45,843 nucleotides of DNA from Rhodococcus sp. (in: high G+C Gram-positive bacteria) (GTDB lineage: Bacteria > Actinomycetota > Actinomycetes > Mycobacteriales > Mycobacteriaceae), in contig JAAZAD010000016.1 in NCBI GenBank assembly GCA_012514505.1, forward strand, positions 1 to 45,843, written 5' to 3'. Shown piece after piece: positions 18,297 through 26,260 of this stretch. The translations under genes were made by a program, and so were the position numbers. Below the pieces are notes generated by a model that saw only the letters and a program-made list of their open reading frames with translations, was not told the DNA's origin and ran no database searches. The stretch's first letter is position 1. Every line of letters begins with the position of its first letter.

Positions 18297-18590
18297 ATGA
18301 AAGTCGATCCAGAAGAGTTACGGGCTCTGGCCGGAGTTCTCGAGGGTGTCAGTTCTGCGGTGGACGCCATCGAGGTTCGGACGCAGTGCGACGCCGTCGC
18401 GGCCGCGATCCCGGGTACCGATCTCGGGGCGGCAGCTGCAAAGGCCGGCGAGTTCGTCGAAGGGGCTTACCTACGCGTCGCAGATCGGATAAGTCAGATC
18501 TCACAGATCGCGCAGGGCAACGCGCGCAACTATGACGTACAGGAGGGCGAATTCCTGGAACGTCTCACTGCAATGGAGCATGGGACGTGA
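18297..18590 (+). CDS. EspC-like type VII secretion protein
   Basis: This is a 97-residue, Ala-rich, mostly helical protein starting MKVDPEELRALAGVLEG, the pattern of the EspC/DUF2580 group of ESX-associated small proteins. Near the C-terminus it has Tyr-Asp-Val-Gln-Glu, which fits the general type VII export signal YxxxD/E, followed by a short helix. The start at ATG 18297 follows a GGGGG run. Its stop overlaps the GTG of the next gene (GTGA), so the two are likely coupled and probably co-secreted partners. No ESX machinery genes are in the window. Confidence 0.75.
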   Translation: MKVDPEELRALAGVLEGVSSAVDAIEVRTQCDAVAAAIPGTDLGAAAAKAGEFVEGAYLRVADRISQISQIAQGNARNYDVQEGEFLERLTAMEHGT

Positions 18591-19699
18591 CGCTCACCAA
18601 GAGCATGCTCTATGCGTCGAACCCTCACGCGCTTGTCGATGCGGGGAACAAGTTGCGTGATGGCGACGAGTCGTTCGGATCCGAACTCGACGTAATGGTC
18701 AACCAGGTTCGTTCATCCGGAAGTTCGTGGAGCGGCGCTGCATACGATGCTGCGTACGACTGTGTTTCGGCAGAGCGTGATGCCGGCTCGAAACTCACTG
18801 ACGAAGTCGTCGACCTCGCAGACACGATGCTCGACGCCGGAAACGAGTTGGTTGCGTGGCGTGACGCGTTGATCGGCAAGGTGGGTGGAGCAGAATCCGT
18901 GGGTTGTGCGGTGCGCGACGATTGGGTCGTCGAACACGAAGACTCGACAGTCGCGGAGGCGCACCAGAGCGTGATCAACGAGGGGTACCGCAGCTATTGC
19001 GCCGCCGCAGCGACCGCGGCAGCCCGAATCTCCGCAGCTGCGGACGAAGTACGCGCTTGCGGGAACAGAATCGGTGACCGGGGTACGGATTCGGGGGCTG
19101 CCGAACAACCTGTCGGCGGCTCGTCCGACGCCGGACCAACGGATCTATTACCCGGTACACCCGTGCCTCTCGATGGTGCCCCCGCAGCCCTGAACCCCTT
19201 CGGGACGACACGAATTGTCCCAGGTCAGACCTTCCCCGCTGGATTTTCAGATCCGAACATGACTTCTCCGCTCGCGGACCAATTCGGCAAAAAGATCATC
19301 ATCGACCCGGAGAAGACTCCGGGAGCGATAGGCGGATACTCGGGCAACATCGTGACACCAAACCCATTGACCAACACCCCGAGTATCGGTGTTCCAGGGG
19401 CCGGCGCCGGCCTCGTAACGCCCAACGGATATTCGACCCGGGTACCGAAGTCATTGAATATCGATGCCGAGATGGGGGCCACGTTGCGGATTGTGGCAGC
19501 CGAACCGTACGCAATGTCGACGGTCGAGTACGGCGGCCTGCCAGAACTTGCGGTCCACTACCGCTACGAATATCAGGTTCTGTACAACTACTCGTTCGTT
19601 GGCAATGCAATCATCGCTGATGGCGAGTGGGAGGATGCGTCACTCGAAGACGTTCAGAAGCTTGCTCAGATGGGGGTTCCCGTGCCCCGGCTCGACTAG
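18587..19699 (+). CDS. WXG-like type VII secretion substrate with unknown C-terminal domain
   Basis: This 370-residue protein starts at GTG 18587, overlapping the previous stop. Residues 1-165 are helical and Ala/Asp-rich with a Trp-Ser-Gly turn (SSWSGAAYD) near residue 48, as in WXG100/ESX substrates. A low-complexity Pro/Gly/Thr linker (about 170-290) follows, then a compact C-terminal part of about 80 residues (from about 290) rich in Tyr and acidic residues. I recognise no catalytic motif there. The layout (secretion head, linker, short variable tail) resembles polymorphic effectors, but toxicity is a guess. The two lipoproteins downstream may be partners or immunity factors. Third codon positions look more A/T-rich than in the NRPS, consistent with an accessory origin. 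Confidence 0.7.
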   Translation: MTLTKSMLYASNPHALVDAGNKLRDGDESFGSELDVMVNQVRSSGSSWSGAAYDAAYDCVSAERDAGSKLTDEVVDLADTMLDAGNELVAWRDALIGKVGGAESVGCAVRDDWVVEHEDSTVAEAHQSVINEGYRSYCAAAATAAARISAAADEVRACGNRIGDRGTDSGAAEQPVGGSSDAGPTDLLPGTPVPLDGAPAALNPFGTTRIVPGQTFPAGFSDPNMTSPLADQFGKKIIIDPEKTPGAIGGYSGNIVTPNPLTNTPSIGVPGAGAGLVTPNGYSTRVPKSLNIDAEMGATLRIVAAEPYAMSTVEYGGLPELAVHYRYEYQVLYNYSFVGNAIIADGEWEDASLEDVQKLAQMGVPVPRLD

Positions 19700-19756
19700 C
19701 ACATCGGGGTCCCGAGACATCGCGCCCATTCTTCACATCAAGGAGACAGTTAACCC

Positions 19757-20440
19757 GTGGAATGCCGTCGAATACTGACGACCGTCGCGTTGGTCGCTTC
19801 AATCGCGATTGCTGGTGGGTGCTCGAATGAGCAGTCGCAGGAGCGTCCGGGGACCGATGGACTAGCAGAAAGGGTTCTGTCCGAGGACGGATTTCCAGAC
19901 GGAACTCAGTTTGGCGAGTCGACGGACCCGGAGGAGTACTATTCCGGTCTTGCCGCAAACCTGGAAAGCTCGACGATAGAACCCGCGGAATGCAAGGCGC
20001 CCCGAGTCGAGCTCGCCCAATTATCCGCCGAGCGCTCGTCGTCAGTGCGGAGTGCCGTCACTCCTAGTGGCAACAGATACGCCGTCTCGGTGATTGACGG
20101 AACGATTCCTCGAGAACTGCTAGCCGACACTGTGACTGGCAGCTGCGCAGAGGTAGCAGCAACCTATTACAACAATGGAGTTGCGGTCGGCACCAGCCGA
20201 CTGGCTACAACAGTTCTGGACAGTCCGACCGACACATTGATGTACGAGCAGACGAACGAGACGCACACCGAACTCCCCGGGGACACGTCGCCTCCGACTA
20301 CTGTCGGACAGCGGGACGCCTTCGTCTGGCTGGATGAAGCAATGGTCCGAGTCTCGCAGTCCAGCGCGAGTATTAATGATGCCGGGCGGGCCGAATTTCG
20401 ATCGATTCTCGAGAACGCGGTAGAACAGGCACAAAGGTGA
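19757..20440 (+). CDS. Predicted lipoprotein of the type VII cassette
   Basis: This 227-residue protein has a basic N-terminus, a hydrophobic stretch (residues 6-20) and a lipobox ending AGGC with Cys22, so it should be lipidated and face outward. AAGGAG at 19740 lies 11 bases before the GTG start. The mature part is acidic with two further Cys (CKAP and GSCAE) that could form a disulfide. I do not recognise a named domain. It follows the WXG-like gene by 57 bases and overlaps the next lipoprotein gene by GTGA. A surface partner or protector of the secreted protein is possible. Confidence 0.75.
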   Translation: MECRRILTTVALVASIAIAGGCSNEQSQERPGTDGLAERVLSEDGFPDGTQFGESTDPEEYYSGLAANLESSTIEPAECKAPRVELAQLSAERSSSVRSAVTPSGNRYAVSVIDGTIPRELLADTVTGSCAEVAATYYNNGVAVGTSRLATTVLDSPTDTLMYEQTNETHTELPGDTSPPTTVGQRDAFVWLDEAMVRVSQSSASINDAGRAEFRSILENAVEQAQR

Positions 20441-20895
20441 GGACACGGAGCCTGACCGCGATCGGCGTCGCACTTCTCCTGGGATTCGTGGCTGGTTGCG
20501 CAGACCACAAGACGGTGGACGTCTCCACCACGATCGGGCATTCCTTGAAGGATGCCTACGCAATCTTGGGGTATCCGGGCGAACTCCCCGTCGATCGGTA
20601 CCGTCTCTTGCTTACTCCACTCGAGGACGTACCGGGGAAGACAGGACCGACGAACACCCGAGACGACCCTGCAACGCTTGTGGTGCTCGCAACCTGCATC
20701 ATCGACTCGTCTGAGCCGTACATCACCTCACCCCCAGACCCCGACGGCCCATCGGCGATTGCTCTCGGCGTCGCGCCTATCGAATTGGCGACTCCTACCG
20801 TGCGTGAACGGGCGAAGCGCGGCGCGTTCCAGGACGACCTGACCGGAAGCAAAAACTGCCGTGAGGACGGCAGCCTGACGGCTACCTACAGCTGA
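20437..20895 (+). CDS. Small predicted lipoprotein
   Basis: This 152-residue protein has a signal peptide (MRTRSLTAIGVALLLGFVAGC) and a clear VAGC lipobox at Cys21. The mature protein has two Cys (ATCIID and KNC) that could pair. No family is recognised. The GTG start overlaps the preceding stop, so it is translated with the first lipoprotein. It is the last gene of the cassette and faces hsdM, with 15 bases between stops. Confidence 0.72.
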   Translation: MRTRSLTAIGVALLLGFVAGCADHKTVDVSTTIGHSLKDAYAILGYPGELPVDRYRLLLTPLEDVPGKTGPTNTRDDPATLVVLATCIIDSSEPYITSPPDPDGPSAIALGVAPIELATPTVRERAKRGAFQDDLTGSKNCREDGSLTATYS

Positions 20896-20910
20896 GACTG
20901 TCGGCGTTGA

Positions 20911-22425
20911 TCAAGTCCGGTCGGCGACCTCGGCCGCGCGGGCAGTCAAGGCGTCAGCGACGGCGCTGAATTCGGCGAGCGCTGCGGTGAGATCCTCGAC
21001 GATCTCCTGGGCGATAATCTCCGGCGGTACCCCGTCGTCGGCATCGGTCAGCGACGGGTCCTTGAGCCACGTGATGTCGAGGTTAGCCTTGTCCCGCGCG
21101 ATCAGTTCGTCGTACGAATAGGGCTTGAATCGTTCGGACTCGACGCGGGCCGAAAGGTCGTCGGCGTTGAAAGCCTCGATGAACGGGGCAAGATGCTCGT
21201 CGCGCAGGGGACGTTGCTTCAGGGTGAAATGCTCGCCGGTGCGGAAGTCGTAGACCCAGAGTTTGTCGGTCCATGGCTGGCTGGGGCGCGCCTGCTTGCG
21301 GTCGAAAAACAGCACATTGGCTTTGACGCCGCCCGCGTAGAAGATGCCAGTCGGCAGTCGTAGCAAGGTGTGGACGTCGTATTCCTTGAGAAGGCGACGG
21401 CGGATGGTCTCGCCGGCTCCGCCTTCGAACAACACATTATCTGGGACGACGACTGCTGCGCGGCCGTCGATCGCGAGGAGCGATGCGATGTGCTGGACGA
21501 AATTGAGCTGCTTGTTAGTGGTGGTGACCCAGAAGTCCTGCCGGTTGTAAGCCACGTCTTCACGCTCGGCCCGGCCGTCGTCTCCGACCACAGTGATCGA
21601 TGACTTCTTTCCGAACGGTGGGTTCGCCAGCACCATCGACGCCGGGCGTGAGGATTTGGTGGCCAGTGCATCGTGAACGTCAATGACCGGGTCACCGGTG
21701 GCCTGTCCGATGCCATGCAAGAACATGTTCATCGTCGCCAGACGAGCGGTGCCGTCGACCAGTTCGACGCCACGAACGGTGTGCCCCTCACTCAGTGCCG
21801 TTCGCTGTTCCGGGGTGGTGGAGTCGCCATGGTGCGTGTTGAGGTATTCGATTGCGGCGAGCAAGAAGCCGCCGGTCCCGCAAGCCGGATCGACGATGGT
21901 GTCAGCCGGGGTCGGACGCATCACGTTCACCATGGCGTGTATCAAGGTGCGCGGGGTGAAGTATTGCCCAGCGCCGGACTTCACGTCCGAGGCTGACTTT
22001 TGCAGCAAGCCCTCGTAGGCGTCGCCATTGAGGTCGCCACCGATGCTCGACCAGTTCTCGGAGCCGATCAAATCGACGACCAGCTTGCGCAGCAGTGCCG
22101 GTTCCTGGATTCGATTCTGTGCCTTCCGGAAGACCACACCGAGGTTGGTGGGCTCTTTACCTAGCTCACTGAGGACCCGCCGGTACTCCTCCTCGAGTTC
22201 GGCACCTTTGAGCTGGGTCAACCTGTCCCAGGAGATGTCCAGGCTCTCCGGCAGTACCTGCACCGGGTTGAAGAGGTTCTGCTGCCGTTCGTCCGCCATC
22301 TTCAAGAACAGCAGCAGACTGAGCTGCTCGACGTAGTCGATAGCAGAGACCCCGGCGTCACGGAGGACGTCGCAGTAGCTCCAGAGTTTATCGACCAGGC
22401 GACGAAGTTCGGCGGAATTACTCAC
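20911..22425 (-). CDS. hsdM: Type I restriction-modification DNA methyltransferase subunit HsdM
   Basis: This 504-residue protein starts at GTG 22425. An N-terminal helical HsdM_N domain (about 1-135) precedes the N6-adenine methylase core: GQYFTPR, S-adenosylmethionine motif I DPACGTGGF (about residues 178-186), and catalytic motif IV NPPFG near 266. The C-terminal helices (about 420-504) would contact HsdS. With HsdS it forms the M2S1 modification enzyme. It is separated from hsdS by about 2.5 kb holding the kinase, the HIRAN gene and an opposite-strand gene, so it probably has its own promoter. No strong ribosome site precedes the start. Confidence 0.93.
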   Translation of the reverse strand: MSNSAELRRLVDKLWSYCDVLRDAGVSAIDYVEQLSLLLFLKMADERQQNLFNPVQVLPESLDISWDRLTQLKGAELEEEYRRVLSELGKEPTNLGVVFRKAQNRIQEPALLRKLVVDLIGSENWSSIGGDLNGDAYEGLLQKSASDVKSGAGQYFTPRTLIHAMVNVMRPTPADTIVDPACGTGGFLLAAIEYLNTHHGDSTTPEQRTALSEGHTVRGVELVDGTARLATMNMFLHGIGQATGDPVIDVHDALATKSSRPASMVLANPPFGKKSSITVVGDDGRAEREDVAYNRQDFWVTTTNKQLNFVQHIASLLAIDGRAAVVVPDNVLFEGGAGETIRRRLLKEYDVHTLLRLPTGIFYAGGVKANVLFFDRKQARPSQPWTDKLWVYDFRTGEHFTLKQRPLRDEHLAPFIEAFNADDLSARVESERFKPYSYDELIARDKANLDITWLKDPSLTDADDGVPPEIIAQEIVEDLTAALAEFSAVADALTARAAEVADRT

Positions 22426-22463
22426 GGATGCAGCGTAGTCGGCAGCTCCGACGCGATGGCTGC

Positions 22464-22490
22464 CAGGACCGGCGCGGTGCAGCGGTCCTG
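22464..22490. promoter_or_regulatory. Inverted repeat in the hsdM / 22566 divergent promoter region
   Basis: Perfect 8-base arms CAGGACCG (22464-22471) and CGGTCCTG (22483-22490) are separated by 11 bases. They lie 39 bases upstream of the hsdM start, between two divergent genes. This could be an operator or an RNA hairpin in a leader. No regulator gene is adjacent. Confidence 0.4.
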
Positions 22491-22565
22491 TCGGTGCGCC
22501 AATCTATGGTGGGCGGGACTTGAAGGTTGGCTGGCAACGAGGCTACGACACGGATCGGACAGGAC

Positions 22566-23255
22566 ATGACGATGGATGAAGTGCCGCGTGGAATCGAACC
22601 AGGTGCGACGATGACCACGGCCATGATCAGCCCTCTGGTCGGAGGATTGATTCGGACGTGGACGCACGATGGGACGGCGTTGTGGAGCGTCAACGACCCT
22701 GAGGGGCTGAGTGAGGTCATAGGGCGCGGTCTGATCGCCCGCACTCCGGTTCCCGATAGCCGCTTTCGCGAGGCCGCGTTCCTGAATGTGGACGCTGGAA
22801 CGCTGATAGTCCAGAACCGATACCCGACGGGAACGGCTGAGGGTTCGGCGCAGGTGGAGGCCAGCATCTTCCAGCTGCGGCCGGCAAACAGGCCTGAGCG
22901 CGCTCCATGGATGGAACTGAAAGACTTCCTCAATGACGCAGCGAAGTCTGCTGTTGATCGCGGTGATTTCTGGGTTGCCGAGCTGGGCGGATGGGATGCA
23001 CCGAAGGAGCCTTACTGCCTCTTTGCAGTCCTCGACCAGGGTGGCGGACCTGTGTCGGTAATCGAGGCCGCACCCGCGCCACGAGGAACCGGGTTCTGGC
23101 CGGAGGTGCCGGAGAATCAGCCCGGCAGCACCGTCACCGCACCCGCCGATGAGGGCTCGTTGCCCGCGGTAGGCGTCTTCGGTGGCGTTGCTATCCAATC
23201 GTGGGGTGTGGACCCGTGGGATATCGCGCTGACCTTCGGGAAGCTTGGAGAATAG
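22566..23255 (+). CDS. Hypothetical protein inside the restriction locus
   Basis: Started at ATG 22566 (MTMDEVPRG, preceded by GGACAGG), the protein has 229 residues; the frame is open further upstream. It is acidic, rich in Trp, Gly and Pro, with no signal peptide or membrane segment. I recognise no domain. It runs opposite to the surrounding hsd genes: divergent from hsdM and convergent with the HIRAN gene (24-base gap). Codon third positions are mostly G/C, which supports this frame over the overlapping minus-strand frames. Its place between hsdM and the rest of the operon suggests an inserted cargo gene or a locus-specific accessory. Confidence 0.6.
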   Translation: MTMDEVPRGIEPGATMTTAMISPLVGGLIRTWTHDGTALWSVNDPEGLSEVIGRGLIARTPVPDSRFREAAFLNVDAGTLIVQNRYPTGTAEGSAQVEASIFQLRPANRPERAPWMELKDFLNDAAKSAVDRGDFWVAELGGWDAPKEPYCLFAVLDQGGGPVSVIEAAPAPRGTGFWPEVPENQPGSTVTAPADEGSLPAVGVFGGVAIQSWGVDPWDIALTFGKLGE

Positions 23256-23279
23256 AGACGGGTGTTTTGCCCGCCGATC

Positions 23280-24014
23280 TCACCGTCGCGAAGTGTCGGC
23301 CTCGATCCGGCACAGCAAACGCAGGTGCGGATGGGCGTCGGGGCTAACTCGTTCCGCAATGACCACGAAGGTGTTCGAACGCGACTGAAGGTCTTCGAGG
23401 TCGGTGAGTAGCCAGTCGGGTACGTATCCCACGGGCTCCCCGCTGGCCACGCAGATCAGCTGCGCTCGTGCGTTCACGGGGTTGTCCGGTTCGGCCCGAA
23501 GCTGGAGGTGTTGACCCGGTTGGATGGTGGACAGTCGCGCCGCGGAGCCCTCGACGTAGCGGACCCCGGAGGCGAGGAAGCGGCTGGTCACGGTGCCGTC
23601 CGGGTCGGCAGTCAAGTCGTCCACCAAATGGAAGGTGTCGGTTGCTCGGGGGCCGCCGGTCCGGGCGAGTAGCTCCATCGGGGTATCTACGTCAGCAGTG
23701 TCGATGCCGAGCGATTGCAAATACTCGGGAAAAGATTCGCGCTTGCGCGACATCAGTCGGTTGACGAAGAAGGCCGGCAGGCCAGCCGAAACATAGCTCC
23801 GATCGAGATCGGGGAACTGGGTGAGTGGGTGGAAATCGGTGGCAGATCGTGCGTCATCGGTGTACTCGAACCCGTACCGACCATCGACAAGTTCGGACAG
23901 AGCCCCGACTCGGACAAACTGCCGGGACTTGGGGTTTTGCCAGATGAGGAACAGCTTTCGGGCCACCCCGATATCGGAGGTGGACGACACCCTCGACGGC
24001 GCGTTAGTCACCAT
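23280..24014 (-). CDS. HipA N-terminal-like plus HIRAN-like domain protein, partner of the kinase
   Basis: The protein has 244 residues. Residues of about 18-130 (YGFEYTDDA, HPLTQFPDLDRSYVSAGLP, FFVNRLMSRKRESFPEYLQ) resemble the N-terminal subdomain of HipA kinases. Residues of about 160-235 (QHLQLRAEPDNPVNARAQLI, GEPVGYVPDWL) fit a HIRAN domain, a fold found in DNA-processing enzymes that can bind DNA 3' ends. Its ATG 24014 overlaps the kinase stop by 11 bases, so the two are translationally coupled. I infer a split HipA-type pair in which this protein supplies the missing N-domain and DNA sensing. Domain calls are by eye. Confidence 0.68.
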   Translation of the reverse strand: MVTNAPSRVSSTSDIGVARKLFLIWQNPKSRQFVRVGALSELVDGRYGFEYTDDARSATDFHPLTQFPDLDRSYVSAGLPAFFVNRLMSRKRESFPEYLQSLGIDTADVDTPMELLARTGGPRATDTFHLVDDLTADPDGTVTSRFLASGVRYVEGSAARLSTIQPGQHLQLRAEPDNPVNARAQLICVASGEPVGYVPDWLLTDLEDLQSRSNTFVVIAERVSPDAHPHLRLLCRIEADTSRR

Positions 24015-24912
24015 GGATGATCCTTTCCCGATTGAGGCACAGTAGCTGTTTCCTGAAGGTACGCCCAGCGTCCGACAGATATTCCGGCGAAACTGCGTCG
24101 ATCACCGATTCTATGTCGTCGGTCGAGATGCTTGCCAGTTTCTCGAGCCAGTAGGCGCGCACCTCGTTGCCTGCGAGGTGCAATGCAGCGTCGGCAAGGC
24201 TGACGAGGCTTGGTTTGTCGCAGAAGTGGTGGCTCCGACCCCGCTTGGCCCATCGTGCCAAGCGCACTTCGTCGGCAGCGAGTGTCCGAACCTCATCCTC
24301 CGGCACTTGGAAGCCGAGCGCATTGCCGTGGTCGAAGGACGGTGCGAGGCGAAGCTCGCTACCGTGCTCGATTGCCGCCCAGTTCTCATGATGCCGATCT
24401 CGGCCGGCAACCCAAGCGTCGAGCATCAGGTACCCGGCCCACGCATCGAAGGCGGTGCGAATGGGTTGGCTAGACGACGCGGGCGCCGCCACCCCATCGA
24501 GTGCAGTTCGAACTGCCTCGACCGTATAGCGCGGGTTTTTTCGAGCAATCTGGGAGTCGTAATCCGGGTCGACGCCAGCCAGCAGTTCGTTTCCGTGAAT
24601 CAGGCGATCACCTGAGGGCGAGACCGACCGTGACAGAACGCCGCGCCGACCGTTGTGCACCGCGGGAATGGCAATGGCCGTTGGTATCGACAGCAGTGTG
24701 GCCAGTTCGTGTACGGCCCACTCGACCCAGTCCTCACCCATCACGCGGTCATCGTGAACCCTCGCGTATTTGAACAAGTACCGATAACCGTCAGGCGCCT
24801 CGACCCAAAATTTCTCCTTGGTGCCCAGTGGCTCGTCAGCGATCTGGAAGTCCGCGTCCGAAGATGACAGTACCCACTTGTCGACTGTCTCAACTCGCCA
24901 TCGGACACTCAT
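24004..24912 (-). CDS. HipA-like protein kinase lacking the N-terminal domain
   Basis: The protein has 302 residues. Kinase features of the HipA/CtkA type are visible: a candidate ATP-binding lysine in YLFKYAR (Lys48), the catalytic DxHxxN motif in GRDRHHENW (Asp172, Asn177), and a metal-binding Asp in APSFDHG (Asp194). It begins directly with the kinase lobe, so the usual HipA N-subdomain is absent and appears on the next gene. It lies 43 bases after the hsdS stop and overlaps the HIRAN gene. HipA kinases phosphorylate protein targets such as aminoacyl-tRNA synthetases; the target here is unknown. No HipB-like helix-turn-helix antitoxin is adjacent. No clear ribosome site precedes the ATG. 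Confidence 0.78.
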   Translation of the reverse strand: MSVRWRVETVDKWVLSSSDADFQIADEPLGTKEKFWVEAPDGYRYLFKYARVHDDRVMGEDWVEWAVHELATLLSIPTAIAIPAVHNGRRGVLSRSVSPSGDRLIHGNELLAGVDPDYDSQIARKNPRYTVEAVRTALDGVAAPASSSQPIRTAFDAWAGYLMLDAWVAGRDRHHENWAAIEHGSELRLAPSFDHGNALGFQVPEDEVRTLAADEVRLARWAKRGRSHHFCDKPSLVSLADAALHLAGNEVRAYWLEKLASISTDDIESVIDAVSPEYLSDAGRTFRKQLLCLNRERIIHGD

Positions 24913-24955
24913 CGCTACTGGTTTTGTCTGTCGATCGGTACTTTCCAGAAGTCAA

Positions 24956-26260
24956 TCACGGTGCCGCGACGGCCTTCCTGCGACGGCCTGTGGGCGCCTT
25001 CGCCGCTGTCCGGAGCTTCGCCAGCGCGGCTTCTGCGGGTTCGTCGGTAGGGTCCTGGTCGACGAGTTCCCCGTTGAAGGCCGCACGCAGAAGTGAGCGG
25101 CGAAGAGCGGCGGACCGTATCGACGCCTTATCGATCGCGATCATGACGTGGGTGTGGGCATCTTCGAATTCTTCGATCTCGGCAACAACGTCACGCTGGT
25201 CGCCGATGGTAAGGACGGGCAGCTCGATCCGCTGGACCTTCTGCTTATTCAGGGCGGGCTGAACACCGCCAGCACCCGAGTTGCGGTTGTGTTCGTAGCG
25301 GCTGCGGAGGGAGTGGTAAACAAACTCAGGAAGGAACTTCGACGAGTCTATTCGAATTGCCGCACAGTTCTGATTGTGGGCGGCTTCGATGTCCAGAATC
25401 GCGACCTGGCCGCGCGTCTTACCTTCGCCGATCATCGCGATCATTACAGTTCCGGGAGGGTGGATGCGCGTCCTCGCGTTCCCGGCAGCCTCGCGTGAAA
25501 TACGTTCCCGCGTCGTCGCAATGCGATTGAACGCGACCTCGCCGCTAGAGACCCACGGAAGGTCTCCGTTCCACAGTTTGGGGTTCGCTCGAGATGGCGT
25601 TGTCCCAACGAAGACTTCACATTCGTCGCCGATTGTGCTGGAGGCGATAAGTTCTCTGCTGCGGAGGGCAGCAGTTAGGTGCTGGGCACGCATACGGCGC
25701 ATCTTCACGCGCGCTTCCTCTAGGACCCGTTCCACTGCGTCCAGGCGGGAGAGATGGTCCTCGAGGACCTCGACTATTCGGTGCTGTTCGGGGAGTGGGG
25801 GGAGCGGAATGGGCACCTCGAGGATCTCGGCAGGGCGTACGGCCGGGTAGCTGACGCCGCGCTGCTTTGCGATCACCTCGTCGAGGAACGCTTGGCGGGT
25901 CACCGTGAAGTATAGAAATCGGCTGTCGATAGCCTTAGATGGGCGCAAAACACAGAATCCTGTGGATGCGATTTCGCCGTCGAACAACTCGGGTAGCCAC
26001 GCGATCTTGCGAAGGTATGGGCGCACGGTGGAGAACACTGTGTCGCCTGCTCGCACAACCTGACGCGCCCGCGAGGGCGCTGAAGTGATCTCGACCGTCG
26101 GCACCTCCCCGAGACGTTGAGTGTCTCCATCGACTGCTGAGATATCGATGTACTTGAAAGTCTGCCTGCTGAACCCGGCGGGATCGGCCTTGTCCACGGG
26201 ACGGACGACTTCCCGCAGCGTCGTCCAGGCCCAACCGTCAGGAAGTGTTCGATCGGTCAC
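24956..26260 (-). CDS. hsdS: Type I restriction-modification specificity subunit HsdS
   Basis: This 434-residue protein has two target-recognition domains (about 1-150 and 205-365), each followed by a conserved helical spacer (LPPLPEQHRIVEVLEDHLSR; TIGDQRDVVAEIEEFEDA). This is the normal full-length two-TRD plan for a bipartite DNA site. Its GTG at 26260 overlaps the hsdR stop (GTGA). It sets the DNA sequence recognised by the HsdM and HsdR complexes. The C-terminal tail is Ala/Lys/Arg-rich. The target sequence cannot be read from the protein. Confidence 0.93.
   Translation of the reverse strand: MTDRTLPDGWAWTTLREVVRPVDKADPAGFSRQTFKYIDISAVDGDTQRLGEVPTVEITSAPSRARQVVRAGDTVFSTVRPYLRKIAWLPELFDGEIASTGFCVLRPSKAIDSRFLYFTVTRQAFLDEVIAKQRGVSYPAVRPAEILEVPIPLPPLPEQHRIVEVLEDHLSRLDAVERVLEEARVKMRRMRAQHLTAALRSRELIASSTIGDECEVFVGTTPSRANPKLWNGDLPWVSSGEVAFNRIATTRERISREAAGNARTRIHPPGTVMIAMIGEGKTRGQVAILDIEAAHNQNCAAIRIDSSKFLPEFVYHSLRSRYEHNRNSGAGGVQPALNKQKVQRIELPVLTIGDQRDVVAEIEEFEDAHTHVMIAIDKASIRSAALRRSLLRAAFNGELVDQDPTDEPAEAALAKLRTAAKAPTGRRRKAVAAP

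Noticed and set aside
22422-23198. Minus-strand frames opposite the 22566 gene (also 22418-22933)
   Set aside because: Arg/Pro/His-rich shadow composition and no continuity with hsdM; the plus-strand frame has more protein-like composition and better codon third positions.
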